Origin: Kibdelosporangium philippinense
Lineage (GTDB): Bacteria; Actinomycetota; Actinomycetes; Mycobacteriales; Pseudonocardiaceae
Assembly (NCBI RefSeq): GCF_021390435.2
Contig: NZ_JAJVCN010000003.1
Location: forward strand, 1,431,501-1,495,500
Direction: 5' to 3'
DNA: 64,000 nt
Shown: piece after piece, positions 1 to 8,243 of the stretch
How positions within the stretch are numbered: position 1 is the stretch's first letter
How the letters are laid out: every line of letters starts with the position of its first letter
Position numbers and translations under genes: made by a program
The notes under the pieces: generated by a model
What the model saw: the letters and a program-made list of their open reading frames with translations, nothing else
Databases searched by the model: none
What the model was told of the DNA's origin: nothing

Positions 1-575
1 GTCTATATGCCCATGGTGCCACGTGCGGTGGTGGCGATGCTGGCATGTGCCCGGCTCGGCGCGGTGCACTCCGTGGTATTCGGCGGATTCGCGCCGAAGG
101 AGCTGGCCAGCAGGATCGAGGACGCGAAGCCGAAGGTGATCGTGGCGGCGTCCTGCGGAGTCGAGCCGACCAGGGTGGTCGCCTACAAACCGATCATCGA
201 CGAAGCACTGTCGGTGACCGAACACCAACCCGACCACATCGTGATTACCCAACGACCGCAGCAAACTGCCGAAATGGGCCCGCGCGACATCGACTGGGAC
301 ACCCTCGTAGCTTCCGCGGAGCCGCATGATTGCGTGAATGTAAGCGCAACAGACCCGCTGTACATCCTCTATACGTCCGGTACAACCGGGCGCCCCAAAG
401 GCGTGGTGCGTGACAACGGCGGACACGCGGTGGCGCTGGCATGGTCACTCAAAGCGATCTACGACATCGGCCCTGGTGATGTGTTCTGGACCGCCTCGGA
501 CGTCGGCTGGGTCGTCGGACATTCGTACATCGTCTACGCACCATTGTTTGTCGGAGCGACAACTGTGCTCTACGA
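1..575 (+). pseudogene. prpE: Propionyl/acetyl-CoA synthetase, 5' fragment cut by prophage
   Basis: Middle part of an AMP-forming acyl-CoA synthetase; the true start lies upstream of the window. The frame begins at base 1. It contains the phosphate-binding loop YTSGTTGRPKG and the family stretch VFWTASDVGWVVGHSY, both typical of acetyl/propionyl-CoA synthetases, which make acyl-AMP and then acyl-CoA. The coding sequence breaks after TTVLY at about 573-575. Reading continues for about 22 prophage codons to a stop at 640-642. The rest of the gene is at 35781-36739. Propionate rather than acetate as substrate is inferred from overall sequence feel only. Confidence 0.9.
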
Positions 576-600
576 CAAGAAACCCCGTTGCTGGGCACTC
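555..600. other. attL: attL, left host-prophage junction
   Basis: Host codons for TTVLY end at 571-573. The prophage side then reads DKKPRC instead of the family EGKPVGTP. Lined up with the right junction, CGA at 573-575 matches CGA at 35781-35783 in the same reading frame, and AAACC is shared a few bases on (580-584 and 35788-35792). A serine recombinase crosses over at a dinucleotide, so the core probably lies in this CGA; the exact dinucleotide is inferred. Confidence 0.75.
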
Positions 601-827
601 CGAGATCAGACGCTAGGTAACGAGTTTTCTGTTGCAGCGTAAGCAGAACTACACGTGTCGACCACCGTTGGACCACATTTTGCCCCCATGTCGTCCCTAG
701 CGAAGATCAAGACCGCAGCGGCCGAACTGGCGCTTGGTGTCGTCAACGAGCCTTAGGCGAACCTACAGCGGCCGAGCACGGATGGACGCGACTGCCGACC
801 GGGGCCGTGGGTACCCTGGGAGCTGCA

Positions 828-879
828 CCTCTTCGCGGAGGGACGCCCCCGGTTTGGCCGCCGGGGGCACGCGAAGAGG
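828..879 (+). promoter_or_regulatory. Nested stem-loop upstream of XRE/TPR gene
   Basis: CCTCTTCGCG (828-837) pairs with CGCGAAGAGG (870-879). Inside it GCCCCCGG (845-852) pairs with CCGGGGGC (861-868). The structure ends 26 bases before the ATG at 906 and could be leader RNA control or a terminator for transcription entering from the host gene. It lacks a following T-run, so the role is uncertain. Confidence 0.5.
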
Positions 880-905
880 CCATACTCCGCGAAGAAGGTT
901 CTGCG

Positions 906-2159
906 ATGACCAACGCACCGAAGCCGCGCCCTGAGCCATCCGAGATAGGCCAGAACGCCCGCAGAATGCGAGTGCGTCGAGGCTTGACTGTGGAGGCCGC
1001 CGCAGGACTGGCAGGCATCAGTAAGGCCTACCTCTCGATGCTTGAGAACGGCCACCGTGCATTCGAACGCCGCGGCCTGCTTGAGGACGTCGCACGTGCG
1101 CTTGGTTGCTCCGTCACAGATTTGACTGGTCAACCGTACGCACTTGGCGACCGCGATAGTGCTGAAGCCCTCGCCACGCTCTCGCCAATTTCGATCGCGC
1201 TCTATGACGTTTCCCTAGATGACGTGCCGGATATGCCAACGCGGCCAGTTGACAGGCTGGCCCAGTGGGCTGCGCAGGCGAACGAGCACACGGCGAACAG
1301 CCGGTATGGAGCTGCAGGTCGCGACCTGGGCGTGCTGTTGACCGAGCTCCACGTGCAAGCAGTCATGGGGGACAGCGACGCCCAGCGTGCTGCGCTTGCC
1401 GCTCTCGTTGAGGCGTGCTTTGTTGCCTCTGGAGTGGCACGCGCACTGGGAAATCCGGATCTTGCGATCATGGCGGCCGGCCGGGCGGAGGACGCTGCAG
1501 GACGCCTGGGAGAGCCTGGACTTGCAGCATTCGCGGCCATGACCAGTACGAGTGCCTTTAGTCGACTTGGATCTCGACGCCGTGCAAAGAAAGTCGCATC
1601 CAGCGCCTTGACCGCAGTGGATTCGGTGATCGACCCGACCGCAGAAGACACATCGGCAGCGCAAGCAGCGGGCATGTTGCACCTGGCGTCGGCGCAGATG
1701 GCCGCGAAGGATAACCGTGCAGACGACACAGCGGCGCATTTGGCCGCGGCGCTTGAACTGGCCGAGCGGACCGGCGAGCAGAACCGATTGTGGTTCAGCT
1801 TTGGTCCAGCCAACGTCCGTGCTTGGTCGCTTTCTACGGCGGTTGAACTTGGCGACGGTGTAGCGCTGGCTGAACAGATCGAGCGCACGCCGGGATACGA
1901 CGAGGGTCTAATTACGGACGACCGCCGCGCGGCGCTGCATTTCGACCTCGCGCGTGCATACCTGCAAGCCGATGGCGCGCGAGACGCTGCAGCTTTGCGC
2001 CATCTCGACGAGGCGGATCAGATTGCGCCTCTACGAATACGACATGACCCGGTTACACGAGAGATCGTTCACAAACTGGAGCTGCGTGCTCAGCAGCGTG
2101 CTTGGCAGTTGGACAGCCTTAAAAATCGCCTAGGTATGAGTCGGTCAGTCGCACGCTGA
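906..2159 (+). CDS. XRE-family regulator with TPR-like C-terminal region
   Basis: A 417-residue protein. Residues about 14-70 form an XRE helix-turn-helix (IGQNARRMRVRRGLTVEAAA, then the recognition helix region around SKAYLSMLENG). The rest is alanine-rich and helical, like the TPR-type sensor tail of actinobacterial XRE regulators. The ATG at 906 is chosen because GAAGAAGG lies just upstream and homology-like sequence begins there; the frame stays open back to 807. It is the first prophage gene after attL and reads outward from the junction, opposite to the late genes, so expression in the lysogen is likely. The target is unknown; the palindrome at 2216-2232 and the stem-loop before the gene are candidates. 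Confidence 0.8.
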   Translation: MTNAPKPRPEPSEIGQNARRMRVRRGLTVEAAAGLAGISKAYLSMLENGHRAFERRGLLEDVARALGCSVTDLTGQPYALGDRDSAEALATLSPISIALYDVSLDDVPDMPTRPVDRLAQWAAQANEHTANSRYGAAGRDLGVLLTELHVQAVMGDSDAQRAALAALVEACFVASGVARALGNPDLAIMAAGRAEDAAGRLGEPGLAAFAAMTSTSAFSRLGSRRRAKKVASSALTAVDSVIDPTAEDTSAAQAAGMLHLASAQMAAKDNRADDTAAHLAAALELAERTGEQNRLWFSFGPANVRAWSLSTAVELGDGVALAEQIERTPGYDEGLITDDRRAALHFDLARAYLQADGARDAAALRHLDEADQIAPLRIRHDPVTREIVHKLELRAQQRAWQLDSLKNRLGMSRSVAR

Positions 2160-2488
2160 CGCGCCTTTTCGCGGTGAGCTTGAGCTAGCGCCCATATGGG
2201 TGAACCTAGTCAGGTGTTCACAAGCTGTGAACGCCGCGTTCAAGATCAGACATAACGTCGCTTCCCGCAAGCAAACAATGCATTTCGGGGAAGGCGATGC
2301 ACGATGTGGCACCCAGGCTGGGCGACTGCGCCTACCCGTCGCACACTCCGGGCTCCCGCAGCTCGGAAACAGCCTGCGGCCGACAATCCAGAGCACCGTG
2401 CATGCGTGTCGGCCGCAGGCGCTCGGGCTGCAGGTATCCAACTGCCGGTCCAACATCGTTCATTGCTCAACACCACCGGCAGCTTGTG
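2160..2488. other. Intergenic stretch with operator-like palindrome
   Basis: No convincing gene in about 330 bases. It holds the perfect palindrome GTTCACA-AGC-TGTGAAC at 2216-2232, suited to a dimeric repressor, about 260 bases before the next likely start. Confidence 0.4.
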
Positions 2489-3259
2489 ATGGTTCTGGCG
2501 CTCATCATTTTTGCCGCCACGTTCCTGTGGGTCCCCGCGGTCTGGGGATGGCAAGCACTGCGTGACTGGTGGACCAACCCGGATCGCGCGTTCTGGCGCC
2601 GGGTCTGGCTAGTCGAACACGATCTCGCTTTCCTCACCTCAGAGCGGTCCGCACAAGCGGATCGGCCCGCACCCGTGCCCTTTACCGGGCACGTTGATCA
2701 CCCGGGTGCGGGCTCTCAACCTCCCATCGGCTCCGCTGTGGCGACGGCCAGCGTCGAGCCGCCCGCGCCGGGCAACCCGATAACTGGCGCGGGCACAGAC
2801 CGGGGCTCCGTCACGGTGGGCAGCCACGACGTCGAGCCCCAGCCCGCACCCGGTGCTGCCTCACCCCTCGGGGCCCCGGGTGCGGGCCCACTACCCCTGT
2901 CCGCCGTCTTGCCCACGCCCGGCGGCGGGCAGGGCTCCAAACCCCAGGCTGCGCCGACGCACAGCAGCCTGGACCGGACCGTTGTCAGCCCGACGCGGCC
3001 AGCGCCATCGTCCGCGAGCAATTGGCGGCAACCCCCTGGCGAGAAGGCAACGGTCCCCCTGCCCACCGTGCTCAGTGCGAACAACACCTGCGGTGGGCAG
3101 GGCCACCAGCTGTCAGTCGACGCCACCATCACGCCCCCCAACACGACGGCGGCGTCGGCTGACACCAAATGTCCTCTTGTCCTGGAGGACCTTGGGAGAA
3201 ACGCCGTCGAGGCAGCCCAGCCAGCCGCCTCGACGGCACCCAGGAGGCGAGCGGCATGA
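2489..3259 (+). CDS. Membrane-anchored Pro/Ala-rich protein
   Basis: Likely 256 residues. It starts with one transmembrane segment (VLALIIFAATFLWVPAVWGW, about residues 2-22). A short WRRVWLVEHDLAFL stretch follows, then a long low-complexity tail rich in Pro, Ala, Gly, Ser and Thr, which should be disordered. The ATG at 2489 is chosen because the 64 codons before it in the open frame look non-coding. No known domain was recognised. The stop overlaps the next gene, so it heads a run of tightly packed small genes reaching 4301. A lysogen surface or excluder role would be guesswork. Confidence 0.5.
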   Translation: MVLALIIFAATFLWVPAVWGWQALRDWWTNPDRAFWRRVWLVEHDLAFLTSERSAQADRPAPVPFTGHVDHPGAGSQPPIGSAVATASVEPPAPGNPITGAGTDRGSVTVGSHDVEPQPAPGAASPLGAPGAGPLPLSAVLPTPGGGQGSKPQAAPTHSSLDRTVVSPTRPAPSSASNWRQPPGEKATVPLPTVLSANNTCGGQGHQLSVDATITPPNTTAASADTKCPLVLEDLGRNAVEAAQPAASTAPRRRAA

Positions 3260-3420
3260 CCGACACAGATGGACCCGACTTCACGCCGACCGAGATCGAG
3301 GCCATTCGCGCCGACATCGACAGCCTCGTCCATCAACTTATCGAAGTAACCGGCCTGACCCGGGATGAGTTCCGGCAGATCATGCTTACGGGACAGCCGG
3401 GAGCGTCGGATGATGTCTGA
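3256..3420 (+). CDS. Small acidic protein, 54 aa
   Basis: Starts at ATG 3256 with a good AGGAGG site (3242-3247). It is acidic and helical (PTEIEAIRADIDSLVHQLIE). The start overlaps the previous stop, and its own stop overlaps the next gene. No family recognised. The strong ribosome site and coupling support translation. Confidence 0.6.
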   Translation: MTDTDGPDFTPTEIEAIRADIDSLVHQLIEVTGLTRDEFRQIMLTGQPGASDDV

Positions 3421-3673
3421 CATCCTGCCGCCGCTCAGCCCCGACTGGAACAACCCACAGCCCTACGACGGTCCCACACACGAAGAAACCCGCGTTTTCC
3501 AGCAGCTTCAGGTCACCGCCGACGTCATCCGCGAATGGGTCGCTGGCGCCTACGTCGTGGGCACCACGCCCGAGGCATGGACCGAGCTCGGGGCACGCCT
3601 GGCCGCGACCGCCGCCATGTGCACCCGCCTCGGCGACGATCAGGCCCGCACCATCGAACCCGGCAAGTCATGA
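3410..3673 (+). CDS. Small hypothetical prophage protein, 87 aa
   Basis: Two consecutive ATGs at 3410 and 3413 lie inside the end of the preceding gene. The sequence is Asp/Pro-rich at the N-terminus, then helical (ETRVFQQLQVTADVIREWVA). No domain recognised. Its stop overlaps the ATG of the following gene (ATGA), indicating translational coupling. Confidence 0.6.
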   Translation: MMSDILPPLSPDWNNPQPYDGPTHEETRVFQQLQVTADVIREWVAGAYVVGTTPEAWTELGARLAATAAMCTRLGDDQARTIEPGKS

Positions 3674-3939
3674 AGAAAACCCTGTTCAGCCGGACCGTCC
3701 CCTGCACGGACGCGTTCGGCCACGAAACCCACGCCAGTGTCACCGTCTACACCGACTTCACCCTGCGCGTCACCACGCCGATGTCCGGCGCGGACCTGAC
3801 CAACGACCAAGCCGACAAGCTCGCGGAAGAAATCCAGGCTGCAGTGCGGAAACGATCTGTCGCCCGGCAGTTGCACTTTTCGCGCATGGAGTCCGAAGCC
3901 GAGATCGCCGTGTACGGCGACGAACCCGAGGAGAGCTGA
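3670..3939 (+). CDS. Small hypothetical prophage protein, 89 aa
   Basis: Starts at an ATGA overlap with the upstream stop. Alternating hydrophobic residues (SVTVYTDFTLRVTTPM) suggest beta strands, followed by a helix (NDQADKLAEEIQAAVRKR). No known family recognised. The stop at 3937-3939 abuts the next ATG. Confidence 0.6.
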   Translation: MKKTLFSRTVPCTDAFGHETHASVTVYTDFTLRVTTPMSGADLTNDQADKLAEEIQAAVRKRSVARQLHFSRMESEAEIAVYGDEPEES

Positions 3940-4301
3940 TGTGGGACCTCGGCGTTTACACCAAGCGTGAGATGGACGAGATGGCTCGCGACCTCGCCGA
4001 AGAGGCGCGCCTGGCCGCGACCACCACCATGAGTACCCGGCTCGGCCAGGACCCCGGCTCGGCCAGGACCAAGCACGCACCGTCGATGAGAGGGCTCCGG
4101 ATGCTTTGGATAGGTAACACTGGCCCACTCGTCCCGGTGCCACCTGAGGTGCTCGACCTGATCAAGCGGCTACTCGACCTGACGAAGCAGGCGCTAGCCC
4201 CGGACGCCACAGAAGACGTGCGTAACCAGGCTCGGCAGGTTCTTCTCGAACTTGACTCGCACTGGCTGTCTCTCAGCGGCACGAGCCAGGACGGCTCCTG
4301 A
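3939..4301 (+). CDS. Small hypothetical prophage protein, 120 aa
   Basis: Last of the coupled small genes (3256-4301). It begins MWDLGVYTKREMDEMARDLAEE and ends with a helical stretch (EVLDLIKRLLDLTKQAL). Mixed charged and hydrophobic; no domain, signal peptide or membrane segment seen. Function unknown. Confidence 0.55.
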   Translation: MWDLGVYTKREMDEMARDLAEEARLAATTTMSTRLGQDPGSARTKHAPSMRGLRMLWIGNTGPLVPVPPEVLDLIKRLLDLTKQALAPDATEDVRNQARQVLLELDSHWLSLSGTSQDGS

Positions 4302-4390
4302 TTTTCACGGCACCCCTGCCGTGATCGTTGGGTGGCTGGCGCGCACGCCCCCAACACCCCATCTCAACTACAAAACCAAGGAGATACGCG

Positions 4391-4612
4391 TTGTCGCATC
4401 TATCAGTGGTCCCTGATGACGTCGAGTGGCGCAAGGCTAAGGCGAGCGTCGGCCAGGGAGGCTGTGTCGAGCTAGCGGCCCTGCCAGGCGGCGAGGTCGC
4501 CGTCCGGAACAGCAAAAGGCTGGAACAAGGCGTCATCACCTACAGCAGGACCGACATGGTCTTGTTCGTCGCCGCTGCCAAAGCCGGTGAATTCGACGAC
4601 CTGATCGCCTGA
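4391..4612 (+). CDS. DUF397 family protein
   Basis: A 73-residue protein with the DUF397 pattern: W-R/K-K near the start, GGCVELA, VAVRNSK, then a C-terminal AGEFDDLI. TTG at 4391 is chosen because AAGGAGAT (about 4379-4386) sits just upstream and the family length fits. DUF397 genes in actinomycetes usually lie beside XRE regulators of the Scr1 type. Here the only nearby XRE gene is the one at 906, separated by small genes. The role is presumably regulatory; the mechanism is unknown. A strong terminator follows. Confidence 0.85.
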   Translation: MSHLSVVPDDVEWRKAKASVGQGGCVELAALPGGEVAVRNSKRLEQGVITYSRTDMVLFVAAAKAGEFDDLIA

Positions 4613-4629
4613 CCCCTTTGCGTTGAACG

Positions 4630-4668
4630 CCGAGGGCCCGGGGCACCGCGAAGCTTCTGGGCCCTCGG
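4630..4668 (+). terminator. Hairpin terminator after DUF397 gene
   Basis: CCGAGGGCCC (4630-4639) pairs with GGGCCCTCGG (4659-4668) around a 19-base loop, 18 bases after the stop codon. Confidence 0.65.
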
Positions 4669-4773
4669 CCAGTAACAACACGTATGTGTACGTCGATCCA
4701 CTAGGACGTCTGTGCAGTCAGCGTGTGGCGTCACGCGGCACTATCCAGCCGCCACGCCACCGAGAGGGGAACC

Positions 4774-5301
4774 ATGCGCCACCTGATCGCGATCTGTGCC
4801 ATTCCGTTACTGGTAGCCGCGTGCACCGCGCCAAAGGTCAACACCGGCGCAGTGTCCGACGCTTCCAGCGGGGCACAGGCGCCGGTCGCTGAGCAGAAAC
4901 CAACACCGACATGGGGCCAGAGACACACGTGGCCGAACGGTCTCGCTGTCGAGATCGCCAAGCCAACCGACTGCAAGCCGGGCAAATACGCTCAGCCGGA
5001 GGGCGCAAAGCGCGGAATCAAGGTCAAAGTCACGGTCACGAATGGGACCGATGCGCCGTTCGAGACCTCCGTGCTGACTGGCATGGATGAAGTGCAGTTC
5101 GCGGGCGCCAACGCTGAGTTGCTCTTCGACAGTTCGGGGCCGTGCAAGGCGGGCATCGGTTTGGAAACCGCGACAGTGTTGCCCGGTAAGACATACTCGT
5201 ACGAGGTCGCCTACGCCGTTGGGGCCGAGCCGGGCGAACTGCAGATCACGCTGCAGCCAGCCTTCGGTCAGGACAAGGCAGTGTTTGTCGGCCAAGCCTA
5301 A
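4774..5301 (+). CDS. Small secreted lipoprotein of the prophage
   Basis: A 175-residue protein. Lipoprotein signal MRHLIAICAIPLLVAAC, with the lipobox cysteine at 17, then a Ser/Ala/Pro linker. A beta-rich domain follows (KRGIKVKVTVTNGTDAPFET), resembling the DUF4352-like folds of actinobacterial lipoproteins; that likeness is an inference. Start ATG 4774 has GAGAGGGGA upstream. It stands alone between two terminators, in the lysogenic-expression orientation, so surface conversion or superinfection exclusion is possible but unproven. Confidence 0.75.
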   Translation: MRHLIAICAIPLLVAACTAPKVNTGAVSDASSGAQAPVAEQKPTPTWGQRHTWPNGLAVEIAKPTDCKPGKYAQPEGAKRGIKVKVTVTNGTDAPFETSVLTGMDEVQFAGANAELLFDSSGPCKAGIGLETATVLPGKTYSYEVAYAVGAEPGELQITLQPAFGQDKAVFVGQA

Positions 5302-5313
5302 ATGTGCCACGAA

Positions 5314-5349
5314 GGCCCCGATCCCGCTGTCCTGTGCGGGATCGGGGCC
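5314..5349. terminator. Bidirectional hairpin between convergent genes
   Basis: GGCCCCGATCCCG (5314-5326) and CGGGATCGGGGCC (5337-5349) form a perfect 13-bp stem. It lies between the lipoprotein gene (plus) and the methylase gene (minus), so it can serve both. Confidence 0.8.
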
Positions 5350-5364
5350 GATGTGTTACACGAA

Positions 5365-6099
5365 TCACCCGAGCGTCTTCGCCGCAGTGATCCGTTGATT
5401 GGCGACCTCGTGGTACTGCGCCGAGAGTTCGATTCCGACGAATCCCCTGCCTGCCTGGATAGCCGCGACGCCGGTACTCCCCGATCCGGCGAATGGATCG
5501 AGGATGACGCCACCTGGCGGGCAGATCTGGACGAGTTCGGCGAGCAGTCCCTCGACCGGCTTCTGCGTAATGTGGTGTCGCTGGTGGCCGCGCGGCTGGC
5601 TCGCGCTGAACAACCCCGGCAGGTACACCTCGCGGGATGCGTCGAACTTCCCATTGGTGCCCCACAAGATGTACTCGGCTGCCGCCTTGAACCCGCCGCG
5701 GCGCGGCCGGCTGATCGGCTTGTGCCAGACCAGTGTGCCTTGCCAGATCCATCCAGCGACCTGCAGGGCGTCGCTCATCATCGGTACCTGCCGCCAATCG
5801 GAGAACACCAGCAGGTGACCACCTGGCTTGGTGATCCGCAGACAGTCCGAGAGCACTAGCGACAGCCACGCAAGGAAACCGCGTTGATCGCGGTTATCGC
5901 CAGTGAAGTTCGGGTGACTTTTGCTCGCCACGCAACCACCGGACACGTACTTCTCCAGCGCAGACTGGTTTCTACGCTCGGATGCGGTGCGACCGCCAGA
6001 GTTGTAAGGCGGGTCGGTGATTACCGCGTCGACCGAGTCGTCGGTGAGGGTCGGCAGCACGGCGAGCGAGTCGCCGCGGTGCATGTCGACGTTGAGCAT
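5365..6099 (-). CDS. Prophage DNA methyltransferase (N6-A or N4-C)
   Basis: A 244-residue amino-methyltransferase. The catalytic motif TDPPYNSGG is near residue 30 and the AdoMet-binding motif DPFAGSGSTG is near the C-terminus, so the order is catalytic then AdoMet, with a target-recognition stretch between. The start at 6099 (MLNVDMHRGDS) follows GGGGAGAA; the longer frame to 6201 looks non-coding. No restriction nuclease is adjacent, so it is an orphan, likely protecting phage DNA or altering host methylation. It lies at the far end of the late region beside the lysis genes. Confidence 0.88.
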   Translation of the reverse strand: MLNVDMHRGDSLAVLPTLTDDSVDAVITDPPYNSGGRTASERRNQSALEKYVSGGCVASKSHPNFTGDNRDQRGFLAWLSLVLSDCLRITKPGGHLLVFSDWRQVPMMSDALQVAGWIWQGTLVWHKPISRPRRGGFKAAAEYILWGTNGKFDASREVYLPGLFSASQPRGHQRHHITQKPVEGLLAELVQICPPGGVILDPFAGSGSTGVAAIQAGRGFVGIELSAQYHEVANQRITAAKTLG

Positions 6100-6236
6100 T
6101 GATTCTCCCCAGGTGATGTGTTCCAGTGGATGTTCGGCTCCTTGATGTCCCTGGGGAGGCAACAAGCGAAGAAGGAGCCGACGAAGCCCCTGCCGTCGCA
6201 ACGATGCGCGGCCGGGGTTTCGTATCGCTTAGGCAG

Positions 6237-6539
6237 TCAGGACGGGTTGGCCGTCCTGTCGACGACCAGCGGCATGCCGTCATGGTTGCGAGGTTCCGCC
6301 AGCGGGGTCACATGTGGTTCAGCCTGACGAGCCACACGAAACGCGACTAGCACGGTCGTGACGGCGGTGATCACGCCGGGGATCGCGCCGAGCAGGCCAG
6401 TGAGTGCGTCGCCCTGCGCGATGGTGAGCACGCCGAAACCTACGAGCGCGGTCACCAGCGAGCCGAGCACGCCGAACACCTTGGACGCGCTCGCGGCTGC
6501 GTCCCGGATGGGGTGTGGGCGCGGTTCGAGACTTGTCAT
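6237..6539 (-). CDS. Holin
   Basis: A 100-residue protein with two membrane segments (about residues 21-42, VFGVLGSLVTALVGFGVLTI, and 48-67, LLGAIPGVITAVTTVLVAF) and a charged C-terminus. Its place immediately after the amidase gene (2-bp gap) is the classic endolysin-holin pair. It would make the membrane hole that releases the endolysin. Confidence 0.8.
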   Translation of the reverse strand: MTSLEPRPHPIRDAAASASKVFGVLGSLVTALVGFGVLTIAQGDALTGLLGAIPGVITAVTTVLVAFRVARQAEPHVTPLAEPRNHDGMPLVVDRTANPS

Positions 6540-6541
6540 GG

Positions 6542-7423
6542 CTAGCTTCCTTCCTGCGGGGCCGGGCCGGTCACCCGGACGTCGACGGTGACGGTCTCTG
6601 CCATGGCCTCCCGGACCGCTTGGCGGAGTTCGTCGGGAGTGACGTCGCGGTCGTTCGCGACGGCGTCGGTGAGGCGGTCGACGGCGGCCAGCAGCCCGGC
6701 CTGCTGCGTGTCCGCCTTGGTCTCGAGAGCGTCAAGGCGAGCCTTGATCGCGCCGGTGTGGCCGTCGGTCGCGGCGAAGAGCCAGCGCAACAGGAATTCG
6801 CCCGCGACTGGTGGCTCGCCGGGGTCGTTCGTGCGACGGATGCACGTGTTCAGCAGCTTGTCGACGACCAGCTGGGCGTCAGAGTCGGTCAGGGGCATGT
6901 CGTCCTCCTCGGTGATCGGCGGCCCGGCCGCCAAGGCGTTGATGTGGCCAATGGCGGCGTATGCGTGCCTTCCTGGGCAGCCAGTGGCTTTGACGTCGCG
7001 GTGACCGCCGTTGAGCCGCGCCGCCGTGATCCAGCCGCGCCGCTTCGCTTCCTGCAGCAACCACGCCGCCGCGGTTAGTTGCGCGTTGGACGGGCGCAGG
7101 TTGTCGTAGTTGCCGACGAAGCAGATCGCGCGAGCTCGCGAGTTCCGGCCGCCGGTGTGCGTGCCGAGCCTCCCGACACTGTGGCCCTCGAACACCCTGC
7201 CGGACTCGGTGATCAGCCAGGTGTAGGACATCCCTGTACCGAAGCGGCTTTCGCCGATGGCTTCTATGGTGCGGATCCTCGCGGCGTCGTGCTCGAACGT
7301 GACGTTCGGCCCGGGTGAGCTGGTAACGCTGTGGTGCAGCCACACCTCGCTAGCGGGCAACGGTGCCGAGCCGGATCCGTTGTCATGCCTGGATCCCCAT
7401 TCGGCGCGGAGAATGACGCGCAC
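6542..7423 (-). CDS. Endolysin, N-acetylmuramoyl-L-alanine amidase (amidase_2/PGRP type)
   Basis: A 293-residue protein. The N-terminal zinc amidase domain (about residues 1-165) shows the expected ligands: His in VWLHHSVT (about 30), His in NGGHRDV and Cys in ATGCPG. A Tyr/Trp pair (SYTWLI) and GRVFEGHSVG are typical of the family. The C-terminal part (about 175-293) is acidic and partly coiled (KARLDALETKADTQQAG), perhaps a wall-binding or oligomerising tail. It cleaves the glycan-peptide bond of peptidoglycan at lysis. Confidence 0.9.
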   Translation of the reverse strand: MRVILRAEWGSRHDNGSGSAPLPASEVWLHHSVTSSPGPNVTFEHDAARIRTIEAIGESRFGTGMSYTWLITESGRVFEGHSVGRLGTHTGGRNSRARAICFVGNYDNLRPSNAQLTAAAWLLQEAKRRGWITAARLNGGHRDVKATGCPGRHAYAAIGHINALAAGPPITEEDDMPLTDSDAQLVVDKLLNTCIRRTNDPGEPPVAGEFLLRWLFAATDGHTGAIKARLDALETKADTQQAGLLAAVDRLTDAVANDRDVTPDELRQAVREAMAETVTVDVRVTGPAPQEGS

Positions 7424-7480
7424 TGTTTTGTTACCTCCCTTGTGATAGCAGCAGTGTGCGGAACATTGATCTAAACGTTT

Positions 7481-7726
7481 TCACCACATGTATCCGAAAT
7501 CGGCCGGAGCTGGGCGAAAGTCAAAGTCGTCCAACGTCACCGGCGGATCTTCGGGCGTCTGCCGGTTCCACGAGTCGACGATCCACCCACGAGCCTGACG
7601 TTGGTCCATACCGTTGGAATTGATCTCCATCCGGTCAGGACACACGTAGCAGTGCATCGTGCCCAGCCCGGTCGGCCCGTTAAAGTTCGGCATGAGGTGC
7701 TCATACACAATGTGCACGTTGGACAC
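7481..7726 (-). CDS. Small late protein with CxxC motif, 81 aa
   Basis: Between the tail genes and the amidase. It contains HCYVCPD and many Trp/Phe/Asp residues near the end. No known domain. A 57-base gap separates it from the amidase. Likely a late accessory protein. Confidence 0.55.
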   Translation of the reverse strand: MSNVHIVYEHLMPNFNGPTGLGTMHCYVCPDRMEINSNGMDQRQARGWIVDSWNRQTPEDPPVTLDDFDFRPAPADFGYMW

Positions 7727-7732
7727 TCCTAA

Positions 7733-8239
7733 TTAGAGGTTGGTCCCAGTGTTACCCGGGTCGATCCCCATGTCCCATACCAATAGATCCATTACTCGAA
7801 TGCCGTCTCCGAAGATGCTGGACGTTCCTGAGCCGCCTACGCGAGCCACACAGACCAACAACTTGAGCGTCAAATCCGCATTCGGCGTGATGAAACCGAC
7901 CACGGGGAACGGCGCGGTCGGGTGCGGCGCCGCGACCGCCTGAGCGCCCAGGATGGCCGGGCTGGACGCTGTTGGCGTGGAACCGTTCACAGAGTGGGTA
8001 ACCTTCACCAAAGTAAGGTCACCGTTGGTAGTGCTGGTCGCGTGGCACAGCGGGATGTCCACCCGGTAGCGGTGTCCAGCCAACACATCCACGGTCAGCG
8101 AAGTCACACCGACGCCGGTCGCGCTGGTTGTACCTGGACTTGAGTCTGTACGTTGCGCGCGGGCGATGACGTGCGCGATGCGGTCGTTCATGCTATCGGC
8201 GAACAGTTTCTCGCCTGCAAAGAACAGCGGCGCAGTCAC
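7733..8239 (-). CDS. Putative minor tail / tail-tip protein
   Basis: A 168-residue, Thr/Val-rich, strand-forming protein. The N-terminus FFAGEKLFADSMNDRI resembles the start of many phage tail-tip or receptor proteins. It is directly downstream of the 915-residue tail protein (4-bp gap). The structural role is inferred from position and composition. Confidence 0.6.
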   Translation of the reverse strand: MTAPLFFAGEKLFADSMNDRIAHVIARAQRTDSSPGTTSATGVGVTSLTVDVLAGHRYRVDIPLCHATSTTNGDLTLVKVTHSVNGSTPTASSPAILGAQAVAAPHPTAPFPVVGFITPNADLTLKLLVCVARVGGSGTSSIFGDGIRVMDLLVWDMGIDPGNTGTNL

Positions 8240-8243
8240 TCCA

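Noticed and set aside
9..642. Reading the left synthetase fragment as a complete 211-residue protein
   Set aside because: The last codons after 575 come from the prophage, and the start lies before the window.
6099..6236. Cys-rich short frame between holin and methylase
   Set aside because: It would need a CTG start directly after the holin stop and has no ribosome site; cannot be supported.
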